DNA of 64,000 nt, from contig NZ_CP119791.1 of assembly GCF_029338295.1 (NCBI RefSeq), positions 372,001 to 436,000 on the forward strand. The letters run 5' to 3'. The position numbers and the translations under genes are program-made. The notes under the pieces were generated by a model. That model was given only the letters and a program-made list of their open reading frames with translations. It did not search any database and was not told the origin of the DNA. This document shows positions 9,388 to 17,160 of this stretch, one piece after another; positions within the stretch are counted from its first letter, which is position 1, and each line of letters starts with the position of its first letter. The DNA comes from Haladaptatus sp. QDMS2. GTDB lineage: Archaea > Halobacteriota > Halobacteria > Halobacteriales > Halococcaceae.

Positions 9388-9894
9388 CTAGGCGAGTGCT
9401 TTCGCGTAGACGACCACGCTCGGGGTCGCCCCCGTGAACAGGTCCGCCTCTTTGGTGCTCACGCGTTCGAACCCGCGCGCCTCGTAGAACTGCCTCCCTA
9501 CGTCGTTCTCCTCGAACACTTCGAGGCGCAGCTTCGTCATGCCGCGGTCGGTGAGCGTCGATTCGATGCGGGAGAGCAATTTCGTCCCGACGCCGTCGCC
9601 CCAGTGGTCGGGGTGGACGTAAATCGCGTAGAGTTCGCCCTCGCCCATCTCGTCGCTCGGCCCACCAGAGGCAAAGCCGACTACTTCGTCTCCCTCAGCA
9701 ACGTAGTAGGCCGTCTCCTCGTTCGAAATGTAGCCTTCGAGTTTCTCCGCGTCGTACCACGCCGCGAGCATGGCGTCGACCTCGTCTTGCCCGACGATGT
9801 CCACGTACGCGGCCTCGTAGGCCGCGCGGCCAATCCGCTGGATGGCGGGTACGTCTGCCGATTTCACGGGTCGAATCGTCACGTCGGAGGACAT
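9388..9894 (-). CDS. GNAT family N-acetyltransferase
   Basis: 168-residue single-domain GNAT. The acetyl-CoA-binding loop is seen as VHPDHWGDGVGTKLL (consensus Q/RxxGxG/A), followed by the C-terminal NDVGRQFYEARGFERVSTKE, a typical beta5-alpha4 segment. The RimI-like N terminus begins VTIRPVKSADVPAI. The start MSSDVTIRPV is chosen over an extended basic frame. It lies about 40 bases upstream of the amidohydrolase on the same strand and diverges from hmgA. The substrate is not predictable. Confidence 0.9.
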   Translation of the reverse strand: MSSDVTIRPVKSADVPAIQRIGRAAYEAAYVDIVGQDEVDAMLAAWYDAEKLEGYISNEETAYYVAEGDEVVGFASGGPSDEMGEGELYAIYVHPDHWGDGVGTKLLSRIESTLTDRGMTKLRLEVFEENDVGRQFYEARGFERVSTKEADLFTGATPSVVVYAKALA

Positions 9895-9974
9895 AGGCTG
9901 TGTGACACGAGCCGACACCAAAAGCCTACGGGCGAAGCGCAATCGTTACGCACTCGGCCCGATATGCAGGAGAC

Positions 9975-11186
9975 ATGACCGAGCCCGGAGACCTCGTCGC
10001 CCGCGTCCGTGACGGGGAGATTCGACTCCACGAACTCGAACAGCACGCCGACGCGGACACCGCGGCCGCCGCCCGCCGCCAGTACGTAGAAGACGAGACT
10101 GGGGCTTCGCTCGCCGCGGTCGGCGACTACGGCTTCGACGCCGAGGACGCGAAATCCGCCATCGAGAACATGGTCGGAGCGATTCAGATTCCTCTCGGCG
10201 TCGCCGGCCCCGTCCCCATCCACGGCGGCGCGGCAGACGGCACGTTCTACCTCCCATTAGCCACCACCGAAGGCGCGCTGCTCGCGAGCGTCAATCGCGG
10301 GCTTTCTGCCATCCGGACAGCGGGCGGTTCGACCGCTCGCGTCATCAAGTCGAAGATGACCCGCGCCCCCGTGTTTCGCGTCCAGGATGTGGCCGAATCT
10401 GTCGAAGTCGTCGAGTGGGTGCGGGCGAACGAAGGGAAACTGAAGGCCGCGGCTGAGGAGACGACGAGCCACGGCGAACTCGTAGACGTCACGCCGTACG
10501 TCGTCGGGGACAACGTCTTCCTGCGCTTTGGCTACGACACGAAGGACGCGATGGGGATGAACATGGCCACCATCGCCACTGAGGCTGCCTGCGTCCTCGT
10601 CGAAGAAGAGACGCCCGCCTCGCTGGTCGCGCTCTCTGGCAACATGTGTACGGACAAGAAACCGGCCGCCATCAACGCCATCGAGGGGCGGGGGCGAACC
10701 GTCGTCGCGGACGTGCGCATCCCCCGCGAACTGGTCGAAGAGCGATTCAAGACCACGCCCGAGGCCATCGCAGAGGTCAACACCCGCAAAAACCTCGTCG
10801 GGAGCGCGAAAGCCGGCAGCCTCGGCTTCAACGCTCACGCTGCGAACACGGTGGCCGCGATGTTCCTCGCGACGGGCCAGGACGCAGCACAGGTGGTCGA
10901 AGGCTCGAACGCAATCGTCACCGCAGAGGCCCGCGAGGACGAACTGTACGCGAGCATCAGCCTCGCCAGCCTCGAAGTCGGCACCGTCGGCGGCGGGACG
11001 AAACTCCCGACGCAGGCGGAGGGCCTCGACATTCTCGGTCTCCGCGGCGGGGGCGACCCACCAGGCGCGAACGCCGACGCACTGGCGGAAGTAATCGCGA
11101 CTGGTGCCCTCGCTGGCGAACTCTCGCTTCTGTCTGCTCTGGCCTCGAGACACCTGTCTTCGGCACATGCCGAGTTGGGTCGCTGA
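9975..11186 (+). CDS. hmgA: Hydroxymethylglutaryl-CoA reductase, class I
   Basis: 403-residue NADPH-dependent HMG-CoA reductase, committing acetyl units to mevalonate and so to archaeal isoprenoid lipids. Diagnostic motifs in order: ENMVGAIQIPLGVAGP, TTEGALLASVNRG (catalytic Glu), DKKPAAINAIEGRG (catalytic Lys) and GTVGGGTKLPTQ near the C terminus, with a catalytic-type His in SSAHAELGR at the end. It has no membrane segments and the short archaeal length, as in the Haloferax enzyme that is the classical target of mevinolin resistance. The start codon is the first ATG in frame. Upstream lies the divergent GNAT gene; downstream is a 112-base spacer with a hairpin and a tiny gene. Confidence 0.98.
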   Translation: MTEPGDLVARVRDGEIRLHELEQHADADTAAAARRQYVEDETGASLAAVGDYGFDAEDAKSAIENMVGAIQIPLGVAGPVPIHGGAADGTFYLPLATTEGALLASVNRGLSAIRTAGGSTARVIKSKMTRAPVFRVQDVAESVEVVEWVRANEGKLKAAAEETTSHGELVDVTPYVVGDNVFLRFGYDTKDAMGMNMATIATEAACVLVEEETPASLVALSGNMCTDKKPAAINAIEGRGRTVVADVRIPRELVEERFKTTPEAIAEVNTRKNLVGSAKAGSLGFNAHAANTVAAMFLATGQDAAQVVEGSNAIVTAEAREDELYASISLASLEVGTVGGGTKLPTQAEGLDILGLRGGGDPPGANADALAEVIATGALAGELSLLSALASRHLSSAHAELGR

Positions 11187-11252
11187 CCAGTTTCACTTTC
11201 ACTCCGCTTACGGCTCCTGTTTATTGTACCTCTCTCGAAATTGAAAAAATAG

Positions 11253-11278
11253 CGCCCGTCGGCGAGCACCGGCGGGCG
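11253..11278 (+). promoter_or_regulatory. Hairpin in leader of the 42-residue ORF
   Basis: Arms CGCCCGTCGG and CCGGCGGGCG can pair over 10 positions with one G-U, around a 6-base loop. The hairpin ends 9 bases before a Shine-Dalgarno-like GAGGT (11288-11292) and 20 before the ATG at 11299. It follows a TTTATTG element (about 11219-11226) that would start transcription near 11249. It could instead be a 3' structure of hmgA. Confidence 0.45.
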
Positions 11279-11298
11279 TTCCCACTCGAGGTACAACC

Positions 11299-11427
11299 AT
11301 GTCCGACCACACCTGTTCCGACCAGCCGGCGGCATCGCGCGCCTACCGCTTACTGCGTCTCGTGAAGATTCTACTCACGATTATCGCCACCATCGTCACC
11401 ATCTGGCAGACGATAGGACAGCTATAG
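11299..11427 (+). CDS. Small single-pass membrane protein, 42 residues
   Basis: A 42-residue open frame starting MSDHTCSDQPAAS and running through a basic stretch RAYRLLRLVK into a hydrophobic helix, ILLTIIATIVTIW, and ending QTIGQL. Support for expression: a good Shine-Dalgarno match GAGGT six bases before ATG, in a window where most genes are leaderless, and a stop codon that shares the palindromic CTATAG with the stop of the convergent gene at 11422. The layout, basic residues before a transmembrane helix, predicts an N-in or N-out single-pass peptide. I do not recognise a family. It could be spurious, but the ribosome-binding site and membrane pattern argue against that. Confidence 0.6.
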   Translation: MSDHTCSDQPAASRAYRLLRLVKILLTIIATIVTIWQTIGQL

Positions 11428-11943
11428 CACTCGATAGACGCCCCGACTCTCGCTCACGTCGCCCGCCTGAACGAGTCGCGAAAGCGCCGTCTCGACGTAG
11501 CCCCGTGAGACGCCTCGCTGCTCGGCGAATTCGACGACGTCCGCCTCTGTCGGCGCGTCGAGTTCCGCGAGCGCCGCGAGCACGATGTCCTTTTTGCTCA
11601 TCGACTCACGGGTCGCCGTCGCCTGTTCGCCCGCTTCCGTAATCGCCGTCGCGTCGAGGCCGGAGCCTTCGAGGTACTCCTCGTCAGAGACCATCGCCTC
11701 GTCCGTGTACGTCTCCATCTCGGCGAAGGTGTCCACGTTGGCGAAGGCCTCTGCCTCTCCCTGTCGATTCGCGAGCATCTGCGCGCGGTGCTGGCGGGCT
11801 TCGTTCGGGTCGTCGGTGGTGATGAACTTCTTCAACTTCTTGTACTGCAGGCGCTTGCCACAGCTCGGACAGTTCGTCGTCTTCGGGCGTCCCTCGACGA
11901 CTTTCAGCGCGCCACAGTTGCTACAGCCGACGACCGCATACAT
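11422..11943 (-). CDS. Zinc-ribbon and winged-helix protein, DUF5817-like
   Basis: 173-residue protein. The N terminus is a zinc ribbon with two CxxC knuckles (CSNCG near residue 6 and CPSCGKR near 25), then a linker rich in acidic residues with the conserved stretch MLANRQGEAEAFA, then a C-terminal helix-turn-helix of about 60 residues (MSKKDIVLAAL to the end), resembling a small winged helix. This is a haloarchaeal family I know as DUF5817. The layout suggests a nucleic-acid-binding or transcription-associated role, which is inference. The start MYAVVGCS is preferred to a GTG four codons upstream. It overlaps the end of the 42-residue ORF. Confidence 0.85.
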   Translation of the reverse strand: MYAVVGCSNCGALKVVEGRPKTTNCPSCGKRLQYKKLKKFITTDDPNEARQHRAQMLANRQGEAEAFANVDTFAEMETYTDEAMVSDEEYLEGSGLDATAITEAGEQATATRESMSKKDIVLAALAELDAPTEADVVEFAEQRGVSRGYVETALSRLVQAGDVSESRGVYRVL

Positions 11944-12021
11944 ACGCTTCACCACTCGCCCAGGGCAATTGAATCCACCGCCCGGGCCACGCTTTTGCCC
12001 GTCGGAATCGTCTCTCAGCCT

Positions 12022-12363
12022 ATGGAGTCCGTGTCACTCTCCGACAGCGAAATCGTCGAAGCCGTCGATGGCGTCCACCTCGCACAGATGGCTGCAGGCG
12101 AGAAGATGAGCATCCAGCACTTCCACATCGAACCCGGCGCGTCCGTCCCGGAACACAGCCACCCCCACGAACAGACGGGCTACGTCACGAAGGGCACGCT
12201 CACCTTCCTCGTCGGCGGCGAGGAACGCTCGATTTCAGCCGGCGAGTCCTACGTGATTCCCGGTGACGAACCCCACGGCGCGGAGAATCGCGGCGACGTG
12301 CCGGTGGACGGCGTGGATATTTTCAGCCCGCCGCGGCTGGACGTGCCGTGGCTGGAGGGGTGA
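12022..12363 (+). CDS. Cupin domain protein
   Basis: 113-residue single cupin barrel. Motif 1 is visible as PEHSHPHEQTGYVTKG, giving the usual metal-binding two His plus Glu, and motif 2 as PGDEPHGAENRG, giving the third His. Such small cupins are isomerases, dioxygenases or binding proteins, and sequence alone does not say which. The start is the ATG giving MESVSLSD. It is convergent with the isocitrate dehydrogenase gene 158 bases downstream. Confidence 0.9.
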   Translation: MESVSLSDSEIVEAVDGVHLAQMAAGEKMSIQHFHIEPGASVPEHSHPHEQTGYVTKGTLTFLVGGEERSISAGESYVIPGDEPHGAENRGDVPVDGVDIFSPPRLDVPWLEG

Positions 12364-12445
12364 GATACCGCGAAGCGACTGTTCACTCCTATTCCTTGCC
12401 GTCGACTGTCGCCCTCGACTTCGACGCAGCCAGAGCACTGAATCG

Positions 12446-12465
12446 GACGTACCGTCCCGTACGTC
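12446..12465. terminator. Inverted repeat between convergent genes
   Basis: GACGTAC, six spacer bases, GTACGTC is a perfect 7-base inverted repeat in the 158-base spacer between the convergent cupin and icd genes. An A-rich stretch (AAAAATAGAGAGAAAA, about 12489-12506) lies next to icd and reads as T-rich on the icd strand, as expected of an archaeal terminator. Confidence 0.35.
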
Positions 12466-12521
12466 GAAACCGAGGGCTCGCTACGCGTGAAAAATAGAGA
12501 GAAAATCGAAGGTCTATCGGC

Positions 12522-13775
12522 TTACGCCAGGTTCTCTATCTCTTCGACGATGACGTCGGCGAACTCGCTGGTCGCGAGTTTCTTGCCACCTTCGATCTGG
12601 CGGTGCAGGTCGTAGGTGACGCGGCCCGTAGAGACGGCCTCTTCGACGGCGTCGCGGACGAGCTGTGCGGCGTCCTTCCAGCCCATGTAGTCGAGCATCA
12701 GTCGGCCCGAGAGGATGAGCGCGGTCGGGTTGACCTTGTCCATGCCGGCGTACTTTGGTGCGGAGCCGTGGACTGGCTCTGCGAGACAGAGTTTGTCACC
12801 GAAGTTCGCACCGGGGGCGATGCCGAGACCGCCAATCTGTGCGCCGGCGGAGTCGGACATGTAGTCGCCGTTCAGGTTCATCGTCGCGACGACGTCGTAC
12901 TCGTCGGTCCGGGTCAGAATCTGCTGGAGCATGTTGTCTGCGATGCGGTCCTTCACGACGATTTTGTCCGCTGGGCGCTCGCCGTCGTACTCTTCCCAGA
13001 GTTCGTCCTCGGTGATGGTGACGTCGCCGAACTCCTCTGCTGCGAGTTCGTAGCCCCAGTCACGGAAGGCACCCTCGGTGAACTTCATGATGTTGCCCTT
13101 GTGGACGAGGGTGACCGAGTCGCGGTCGTTCTCGATGGCGTACTCGATTGCCTCGCGGACGAGGCGCTTGGTCCCGAATTCGGTGATTGGCTTGATGCCA
13201 ATGCCGACGGGGCCGTCGTGGATGATGCCCTCTTTGCCCATCTCGTTCTCGACGAAGTCCTTTACCTGCTGGACCTCGTCGGTGCCCGCCTCCCACTCGA
13301 TGCCCGCGTAGACGTCCTCCGTGTTCTCACGGAAGGTGACCATGTCCATCTTCTCTGGGTGCTTGACCGGCGACGGAACGCCCTCGATGTAGTAGGTCGG
13401 GCGCACGTTCGCGTAGAGGTCGAGCTTCTTGCGGAGCGCGACGTTCAGCGAGCGGAAGCCAGCGCCGACGGGCGTCGTGAGTGGGCCCTTGATGGCGACA
13501 CGGAATTCCTTGATTGCCTCGACGGTGTCGTCAGGAAGGTTTTCGTCGTACTTCTCGCGAGCACTCTCGCCTGCGTAGACCCGCATCCAGTTGATTTCGC
13601 GCCCGGTTGCGTTCGCGGCTGCCTGCAGCACCTTCTGTGCTGCTGGTCCGACGTCGGTCCCAATCCCGTCGCCGTGAATAATCGGGATGATGGGGTTGTC
13701 GGGTACCTTGAGTTTGCCGTCCTCGACGGTGATTTTCGCACCGTCTTCCGGAACGTCGACCTTCTCGTAGCTCAT
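12522..13775 (-). CDS. icd: Isocitrate dehydrogenase, probably NADP-dependent
   Basis: 417-residue TCA-cycle enzyme converting isocitrate to 2-oxoglutarate and CO2. Visible motifs are [13 protein letters not shown] at the N terminus, the substrate-binding loop [16 protein letters not shown] with the phosphorylatable-type Ser, [13 protein letters not shown], and the cofactor region [12 protein letters not shown] followed by [12 protein letters not shown]. Length and motifs match the bacterial-like homodimeric ICDH of haloarchaea, which is NADP-dependent in Haloferax. The start is the ATG giving [12 protein letters not shown]. It diverges from the asparaginase gene. Confidence 0.97.
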   Translation of the reverse strand: MSYEKVDVPEDGAKITVEDGKLKVPDNPIIPIIHGDGIGTDVGPAAQKVLQAAANATGREINWMRVYAGESAREKYDENLPDDTVEAIKEFRVAIKGPLTTPVGAGFRSLNVALRKKLDLYANVRPTYYIEGVPSPVKHPEKMDMVTFRENTEDVYAGIEWEAGTDEVQQVKDFVENEMGKEGIIHDGPVGIGIKPITEFGTKRLVREAIEYAIENDRDSVTLVHKGNIMKFTEGAFRDWGYELAAEEFGDVTITEDELWEEYDGERPADKIVVKDRIADNMLQQILTRTDEYDVVATMNLNGDYMSDSAGAQIGGLGIAPGANFGDKLCLAEPVHGSAPKYAGMDKVNPTALILSGRLMLDYMGWKDAAQLVRDAVEEAVSTGRVTYDLHRQIEGGKKLATSEFADVIVEEIENLA

Positions 13776-13880
13776 AACACTGTAGGCTCAGGTTACCACA
13801 GTAAAAGGCCTGCTGTTTGCGGTCCGCGGCGAAAAAGCGAGCGAGGGCGTGGTCAAATCCCCGGTGCGTTTATCAGAATT

Positions 13881-13944
13881 GGTGGGGCTGCGGTTCGAAC
13901 CGCGCCAGTCGCCGGACCGATACCACCAAATGGCGCGCCCCACC
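13881..13944. promoter_or_regulatory. Nested palindromes upstream of the asparaginase gene
   Basis: A perfect 14-base palindrome GCGGTTCGAACCGC (13890-13903) lies between outer arms GGTGGGGC (13881-13888) and GCCCCACC (13937-13944). A TATA-like GTTTATC (about 13868-13874) would place the transcription start inside the palindrome. It may be an operator or a folded 5' leader of about 60 bases. Confidence 0.45.
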
Positions 13945-13955
13945 TGAGAGAACCA

Positions 13956-14849
13956 ATGCACGTCATCGTCCACGGCGGCGCGGGAAGCGCCCCCGACGAA
14001 CCCGAACTTCGCCAGCAGGTCCTCGACGAAGCGGCAGACGCGGGCGCAGCGACCACCGACCCCGTTTCCGCAGTCGTCGCGGCCATCAACGTCCTCGAAT
14101 CGTCGTCCCGGTTCAACGCGGGCGTTGGCGGCGCGGTGCAGTCAGACGGCGTCGTCCGCACCGACGCGGGCATCATGACCGACGAGTACGAGGCGGGAGC
14201 GGCCGCCGCGATGCCCGGCGTCGAACACGCCGTGGACGTGGCGCGGGTGGTCATGGCAGAGACGCCCCACGTTCTCGTTTCGGGTGTTCACGCGGTAGAC
14301 CTCGCCGATGCCTTCGACATCGAGACGGACGTGGACCTCTGGACGGAGAACTCGCGGAAAAGGTGGGATACACTCGAAGCCGTCCCCGAACACACGGACC
14401 TGCGCGGGCAACTCGACTGGATAACCGACAAATTCGGAGAAGGTAGCGGTGCTGAAATCGAGCCGAACCAATGGGACCACGACACCGTGGGCGCAGTCGC
14501 CGTCCACGAGGGCCGCGTCGCCACGGCCACCTCGACCGGAGGCCGCTGGCTCGCGCTCGCCGGTCGCGTGGGGGACGTTCCGCAAATCGGGAGTGGGTTC
14601 TACGTGACGCCCGCTGGCGGCGCGAGTGCTACCGGGGCGGGCGAAGACATCGCGAAAGTCACGCTTACCCGGCGAGCAGTTCAATTGCTCGAAGCGGGAC
14701 ACGAGCCACAGGAGGCGGCGAACTCGGCAATCGACGAACTCGCAGAAGCGACCGCGAGCGAAGCCGGAATCATCGTCCTCGACGCGGACGGCAACGCCGG
14801 GAGCGCGTTCAACACCGAGGCGATGCAGGTGAGCCGGGCGAGCAAATAG
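13956..14849 (+). CDS. Isoaspartyl peptidase/L-asparaginase, Ntn-hydrolase family
   Basis: 297-residue member of the type 2 (plant-type) asparaginase family, which self-cleaves to expose a catalytic threonine. The nucleophile is Thr177 in DHDTVGAVAVH; further hallmarks are N-terminal IVHGGAGS, NAGVGGAVQSDG, TSTGG, and the oxyanion/product-binding GDVPQIGSGFYV. Likely substrates are beta-aspartyl peptides and L-asparagine, freeing aspartate in the cytoplasm. The ATG at 13956 is chosen; the same frame is open for 1.3 kb upstream only as antisense of icd. The upstream region holds nested palindromes, so regulation is plausible. Confidence 0.93.
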   Translation: MHVIVHGGAGSAPDEPELRQQVLDEAADAGAATTDPVSAVVAAINVLESSSRFNAGVGGAVQSDGVVRTDAGIMTDEYEAGAAAAMPGVEHAVDVARVVMAETPHVLVSGVHAVDLADAFDIETDVDLWTENSRKRWDTLEAVPEHTDLRGQLDWITDKFGEGSGAEIEPNQWDHDTVGAVAVHEGRVATATSTGGRWLALAGRVGDVPQIGSGFYVTPAGGASATGAGEDIAKVTLTRRAVQLLEAGHEPQEAANSAIDELAEATASEAGIIVLDADGNAGSAFNTEAMQVSRASK

Positions 14850-14917
14850 TCGGTTCAATTCGGAGAAATGTGCTCGACAACGGCGCTTGCTTTCAGCTGA
14901 AACTCCGCTGACTGAGA

Positions 14918-14930
14918 CGTTCGACGAACG
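14918..14930. promoter_or_regulatory. Palindrome abutting TATA box
   Basis: CGTTCG-A-CGAACG is a perfect 13-base palindrome ending 10 bases before the TATA-like element at 14941-14950. Binding there could block or aid TFB/TBP loading at the zinc-ribbon gene 14974. Confidence 0.4.
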
Positions 14931-14940
14931 ACGAGAACTA

Positions 14941-14950
14941 TTTTTATTAT
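14941..14950 (+). promoter_or_regulatory. TATA box of the zinc-ribbon gene
   Basis: TTTTTATTAT is centred about 28 bases before the ATG at 14974, predicting a leaderless mRNA. Confidence 0.6.
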
Positions 14951-14973
14951 CGACGAATTCCATACGTTCTTCA

Positions 14974-15096
14974 ATGGCTCAGTTGACCATTGAACGAGGG
15001 GAACAGCGGACAGCGTGCCCAGACTGTGGGGGCGCGCTGCTCAACGTGCAGGGGTTGTTGACGTGCCACGACTGTTCGTGGGTCGAGGAACAGTAG
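14974..15096 (+). CDS. Small zinc-ribbon protein, 40 residues
   Basis: 40-residue protein MAQLTIERGEQRTACPDCGG followed by a second knuckle CHDCSW and an acidic end, VEEQ. The two CxxC pairs make a single zinc ribbon, one of many tiny zinc-finger proteins of haloarchaea; in Haloferax several affect growth, biofilm or swarming, but no role can be assigned here. The start is fixed by a TATA box 28 bases upstream; the longer open frame would begin inside the promoter. It ends 37 bases before map and may be read together with it. Confidence 0.85.
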   Translation: MAQLTIERGEQRTACPDCGGALLNVQGLLTCHDCSWVEEQ

Positions 15097-15133
15097 TCGC
15101 AAACCCTTTGCATCATTCCGGCCAAGTGCCGGT

Positions 15134-16024
15134 ATGAGCGACATCGACCTTTCTTCTGAGAAATACGAGAAACACCGCGAGGCAGGTAAGATTCTGGCCC
15201 AGGTGCGAGACGAGACGGCGGACAAAGTCGACGTCGGCGTCGGCCACCTCGAAGTCGCCGAGTACGCGGAGGACCGTATCCGCGAACTGGGCGGGAAGCC
15301 GGCGTTCCCCGTCAACATCAGCATCGACGAGGAAGCCGCCCACGCGACGCCGAAAATCGACGACGAGTCGGTGTTCGGCGAGGAGATGATCAACCTCGAC
15401 ATCGGCGTCCACGTCGATGGCTGGCTCGCGGACACCGCGATTACCGTGGACCTGTCCGGGCACACCGAACTCAAGGAAGCTCCGGAGCAGGCGCTCGAAG
15501 CCGCGCTCGACCTCGTCGAGCCCGGGGTCTCGACGGGCGAAATCGGGGCTGAAATCGAGGACGTCATCAAGAGCTACGGGTTCAATCCCGTAGTGAACCT
15601 CACGGGTCACGGCCTCGACCACTGGGAGCAACACACCCAGCCAACCATCCCGAACCGCGCCGTCTCGACGGGCGTCGAACTACAGGTCGGTGACGTGGTC
15701 GCCATCGAACCGTTCGCAACCGATGGCAGCGGGAAGGTTCACGAAGGAAGTAAAGAACAAATTTTCTCACTCGAACACGAGCGCCCGATTCGCAACCGCC
15801 AGGCTCGCGACGCGCTCGAACAGATAACGACCGAGTTCAAGACCCTGCCCTTCGCGACGCGGTGGCTCGACACCGACCGCGCCGAGATGGCGCTGCGCCG
15901 CCTGAAGCGCAACGGCATCGTCCACGGCTACCCGGTGTTGAAGGAAGCAGACGGCTATCTCGTCAGTCAGAAGGAACACACGGTCATCGTCACGGAAGAT
16001 GGGTGCGAGATTACCACTGCGTAA
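15134..16024 (+). CDS. map: Methionine aminopeptidase, type II
   Basis: 296-residue pita-bread-fold metallopeptidase that removes initiator methionine. The five metal ligands can be placed: Asp in HVDGWLADTAI (two Asp), His in LTGHGLDHWEQH, Glu in VVAIEPFATDG and Glu in VIVTEDGCEITT at the C terminus. The insertion of about 60 residues between the last ligands defines the archaeal/eukaryotic type II. The start MSDIDLSSEKYEK follows a short CCGGC-5-GCCGG inverted repeat (15118-15132). It belongs with the preceding zinc-ribbon gene by spacing only. Confidence 0.97.
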   Translation: MSDIDLSSEKYEKHREAGKILAQVRDETADKVDVGVGHLEVAEYAEDRIRELGGKPAFPVNISIDEEAAHATPKIDDESVFGEEMINLDIGVHVDGWLADTAITVDLSGHTELKEAPEQALEAALDLVEPGVSTGEIGAEIEDVIKSYGFNPVVNLTGHGLDHWEQHTQPTIPNRAVSTGVELQVGDVVAIEPFATDGSGKVHEGSKEQIFSLEHERPIRNRQARDALEQITTEFKTLPFATRWLDTDRAEMALRRLKRNGIVHGYPVLKEADGYLVSQKEHTVIVTEDGCEITTA

Positions 16025-16082
16025 TCTCGCCCGGATGGAGGAATGAGGGGGGAAGGCCGCGATATCTGCGGGGGAGGCCGTG

Positions 16083-16283
16083 TTACGCGTTGTTCATCCG
16101 CAGACTCGTCTCGTGCCCGCAGTTCAGACACGTGCTCACGCGGTAGGGCTCGCGTGAGAACTTCGCGTTTTCCGGTTTGTCGCTCTCGGTGAGGAGCTTC
16201 AGCGCGACTTTGTGGGGAGTTGCGCGACCGCACGCGTCGCAATCTTCGGTCATGTCACCGGGGGTTCGGTTCTGGGTTGACAT
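16083..16283 (-). CDS. Small zinc beta-ribbon protein, DUF7835-like
   Basis: 66-residue protein with two CxxC pairs: CDACGR near residue 13 and CLNCGHE near 53. The spacing of about 35 residues suggests one beta-ribbon, like ribosomal-protein-type zinc folds. The sequences STQNRTPGDM, KFSREPYRVS and the SLRMNNA end match a conserved haloarchaeal family (DUF7835 as I recall it). The start MSTQNRTPG is chosen; a TATA-like TTTTTATG on the minus strand (16311-16318) lies about 30 bases upstream. Function is unknown. Confidence 0.88.
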   Translation of the reverse strand: MSTQNRTPGDMTEDCDACGRATPHKVALKLLTESDKPENAKFSREPYRVSTCLNCGHETSLRMNNA

Positions 16284-16310
16284 CGTAGTTCGTACTGTGC
16301 TCGGAGGGAG

Positions 16311-16318
16311 CATAAAAA
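16311..16318 (-). promoter_or_regulatory. TATA-like element for the 16083-16283 gene
   Basis: Read on the minus strand, GTTTTTATG is centred about 31 bases before the start codon at 16283, giving a leader of at most a few bases. Confidence 0.5.
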
Positions 16319-16370
16319 CCCCAATCTGTTGCACGTCGTTTCAGACGGTTTTTCGCCATACGGGGGTCGA

Positions 16371-16419
16371 ATTGGGTGAACGAACGTTTCTAAGCGTTGT
16401 AGAGCGTTCACAACCCAAT
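16371..16419. other. Long imperfect inverted repeat in spacer
   Basis: ATTGGGTGAACG (16371-16382) pairs with CGTTCACaaCCCAAT (16405-16419), interrupted only by two bases, and encloses a smaller AACG/CGTT hairpin. The motif CTAAGCGT occurs inside the loop and again just after the right arm. It lies within a 280-base spacer and does not belong to either flanking leader. It may be an operator or the body of a small RNA. Confidence 0.45.
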
Positions 16420-16463
16420 CTAAGCGTGTTTTGGGGGTGATTAAAGAACCTATGGTCGTAATA

Positions 16464-16472
16464 GTTTTATAG
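16464..16472. promoter_or_regulatory. Unassigned TATA-like element
   Basis: GTTTTATAG reads as a TATA box on plus and as CTATAAAAC on minus. It is too far from either neighbouring start codon for a leaderless transcript. On the minus strand it would start an RNA near 16440 that crosses the inverted repeat at 16371-16419. Confidence 0.35.
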
Positions 16473-16532
16473 GGGTTGCTTGCGTGTGCAGGTGACACCC
16501 AACAACCGCCGTACGGGCGCTGTCTGCCGTAG

Positions 16533-16540
16533 ATTTAACC
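16533..16540 (+). promoter_or_regulatory. TATA-like element for the HIT gene
   Basis: ATTTAACC is centred 27 bases before the HIT ATG at 16564, so the HIT mRNA is probably leaderless. Confidence 0.5.
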
Positions 16541-16563
16541 GTTTTCGCGGAGCACCCTGCGAT

Positions 16564-17106
16564 ATGGACCAGCTCTTCGCTCCGTGGCGAATCGAGTGGA
16601 TCAAACGCCCGGACAAAAACGAGGACGTGGATGGGTGTGTCTTCTGTGACCTCCCGACCCGGGGGAACGCCCGGGAGAATCTGGTCGTCGCGACCACCGA
16701 CCACTCGTTCGTCCTGCTCAACAACTACCCCTACAATCCGGGTCACGTGATGGTCATTCCGCGAAAACACACTGGCGACTACGGCGACCTCACCGACGAC
16801 GAACTACTCGACCACGCCCGACTCAAACAGCGTACCTTCGAGGCACTGGAGGTGGCGATGGGCGGGGTCCAGGGATTCAACGCCGGGCTCAACCTTGGCC
16901 CCGCCGCTGGTGGGTCAATCGGCGACCACCTCCACACCCACGTCGTCCCCCGGTGGGGTGGCGACACCAACTTCATGCCCATCGTGAGCGACACCAAGGT
17001 CATCGTCGAGGCCCTGGACGAAACCTACGACCACCTCCACGACGCCTTCGCCGAACAGGACGGAACCCGGGTCAAGCGGGAGAACGGCCCGGTCGTCATC
17101 GAGTAA
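16564..17106 (+). CDS. HIT family nucleotide hydrolase/transferase
   Basis: 180-residue histidine-triad protein. The triad is DHLHTHVVPRW (residues 121-131, H-x-H-x-H-x-x). An N-terminal CVFCDL gives half of a zinc site, and GFNAGLNLGPAAGGS is the phosphate-binding loop, the pattern of Ap4A phosphorylase/HINT-like bacterial and archaeal proteins (Rv2613c type). It probably splits dinucleoside polyphosphates or related adenylates. The start MDQLFAPWRIEW is typical of the group and sits 27 bases after a TATA-like element. Confidence 0.92.
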   Translation: MDQLFAPWRIEWIKRPDKNEDVDGCVFCDLPTRGNARENLVVATTDHSFVLLNNYPYNPGHVMVIPRKHTGDYGDLTDDELLDHARLKQRTFEALEVAMGGVQGFNAGLNLGPAAGGSIGDHLHTHVVPRWGGDTNFMPIVSDTKVIVEALDETYDHLHDAFAEQDGTRVKRENGPVVIE

Positions 17107-17160
17107 CACGCCACGCAAACGGCGAAGCCACTTTACGCTCCCATCGCCAAACTCGACTCC

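Noticed and set aside
13888-13905. GGTTCGAACC resembling a tRNA T-loop
   Set aside because: No acceptor, D or anticodon stems can be drawn around it; it is a palindrome in a promoter region.
12603-13955. Long 5' extension of the asparaginase frame
   Set aside because: It is the antisense of icd; the family start IVHGGAG begins at 13956.
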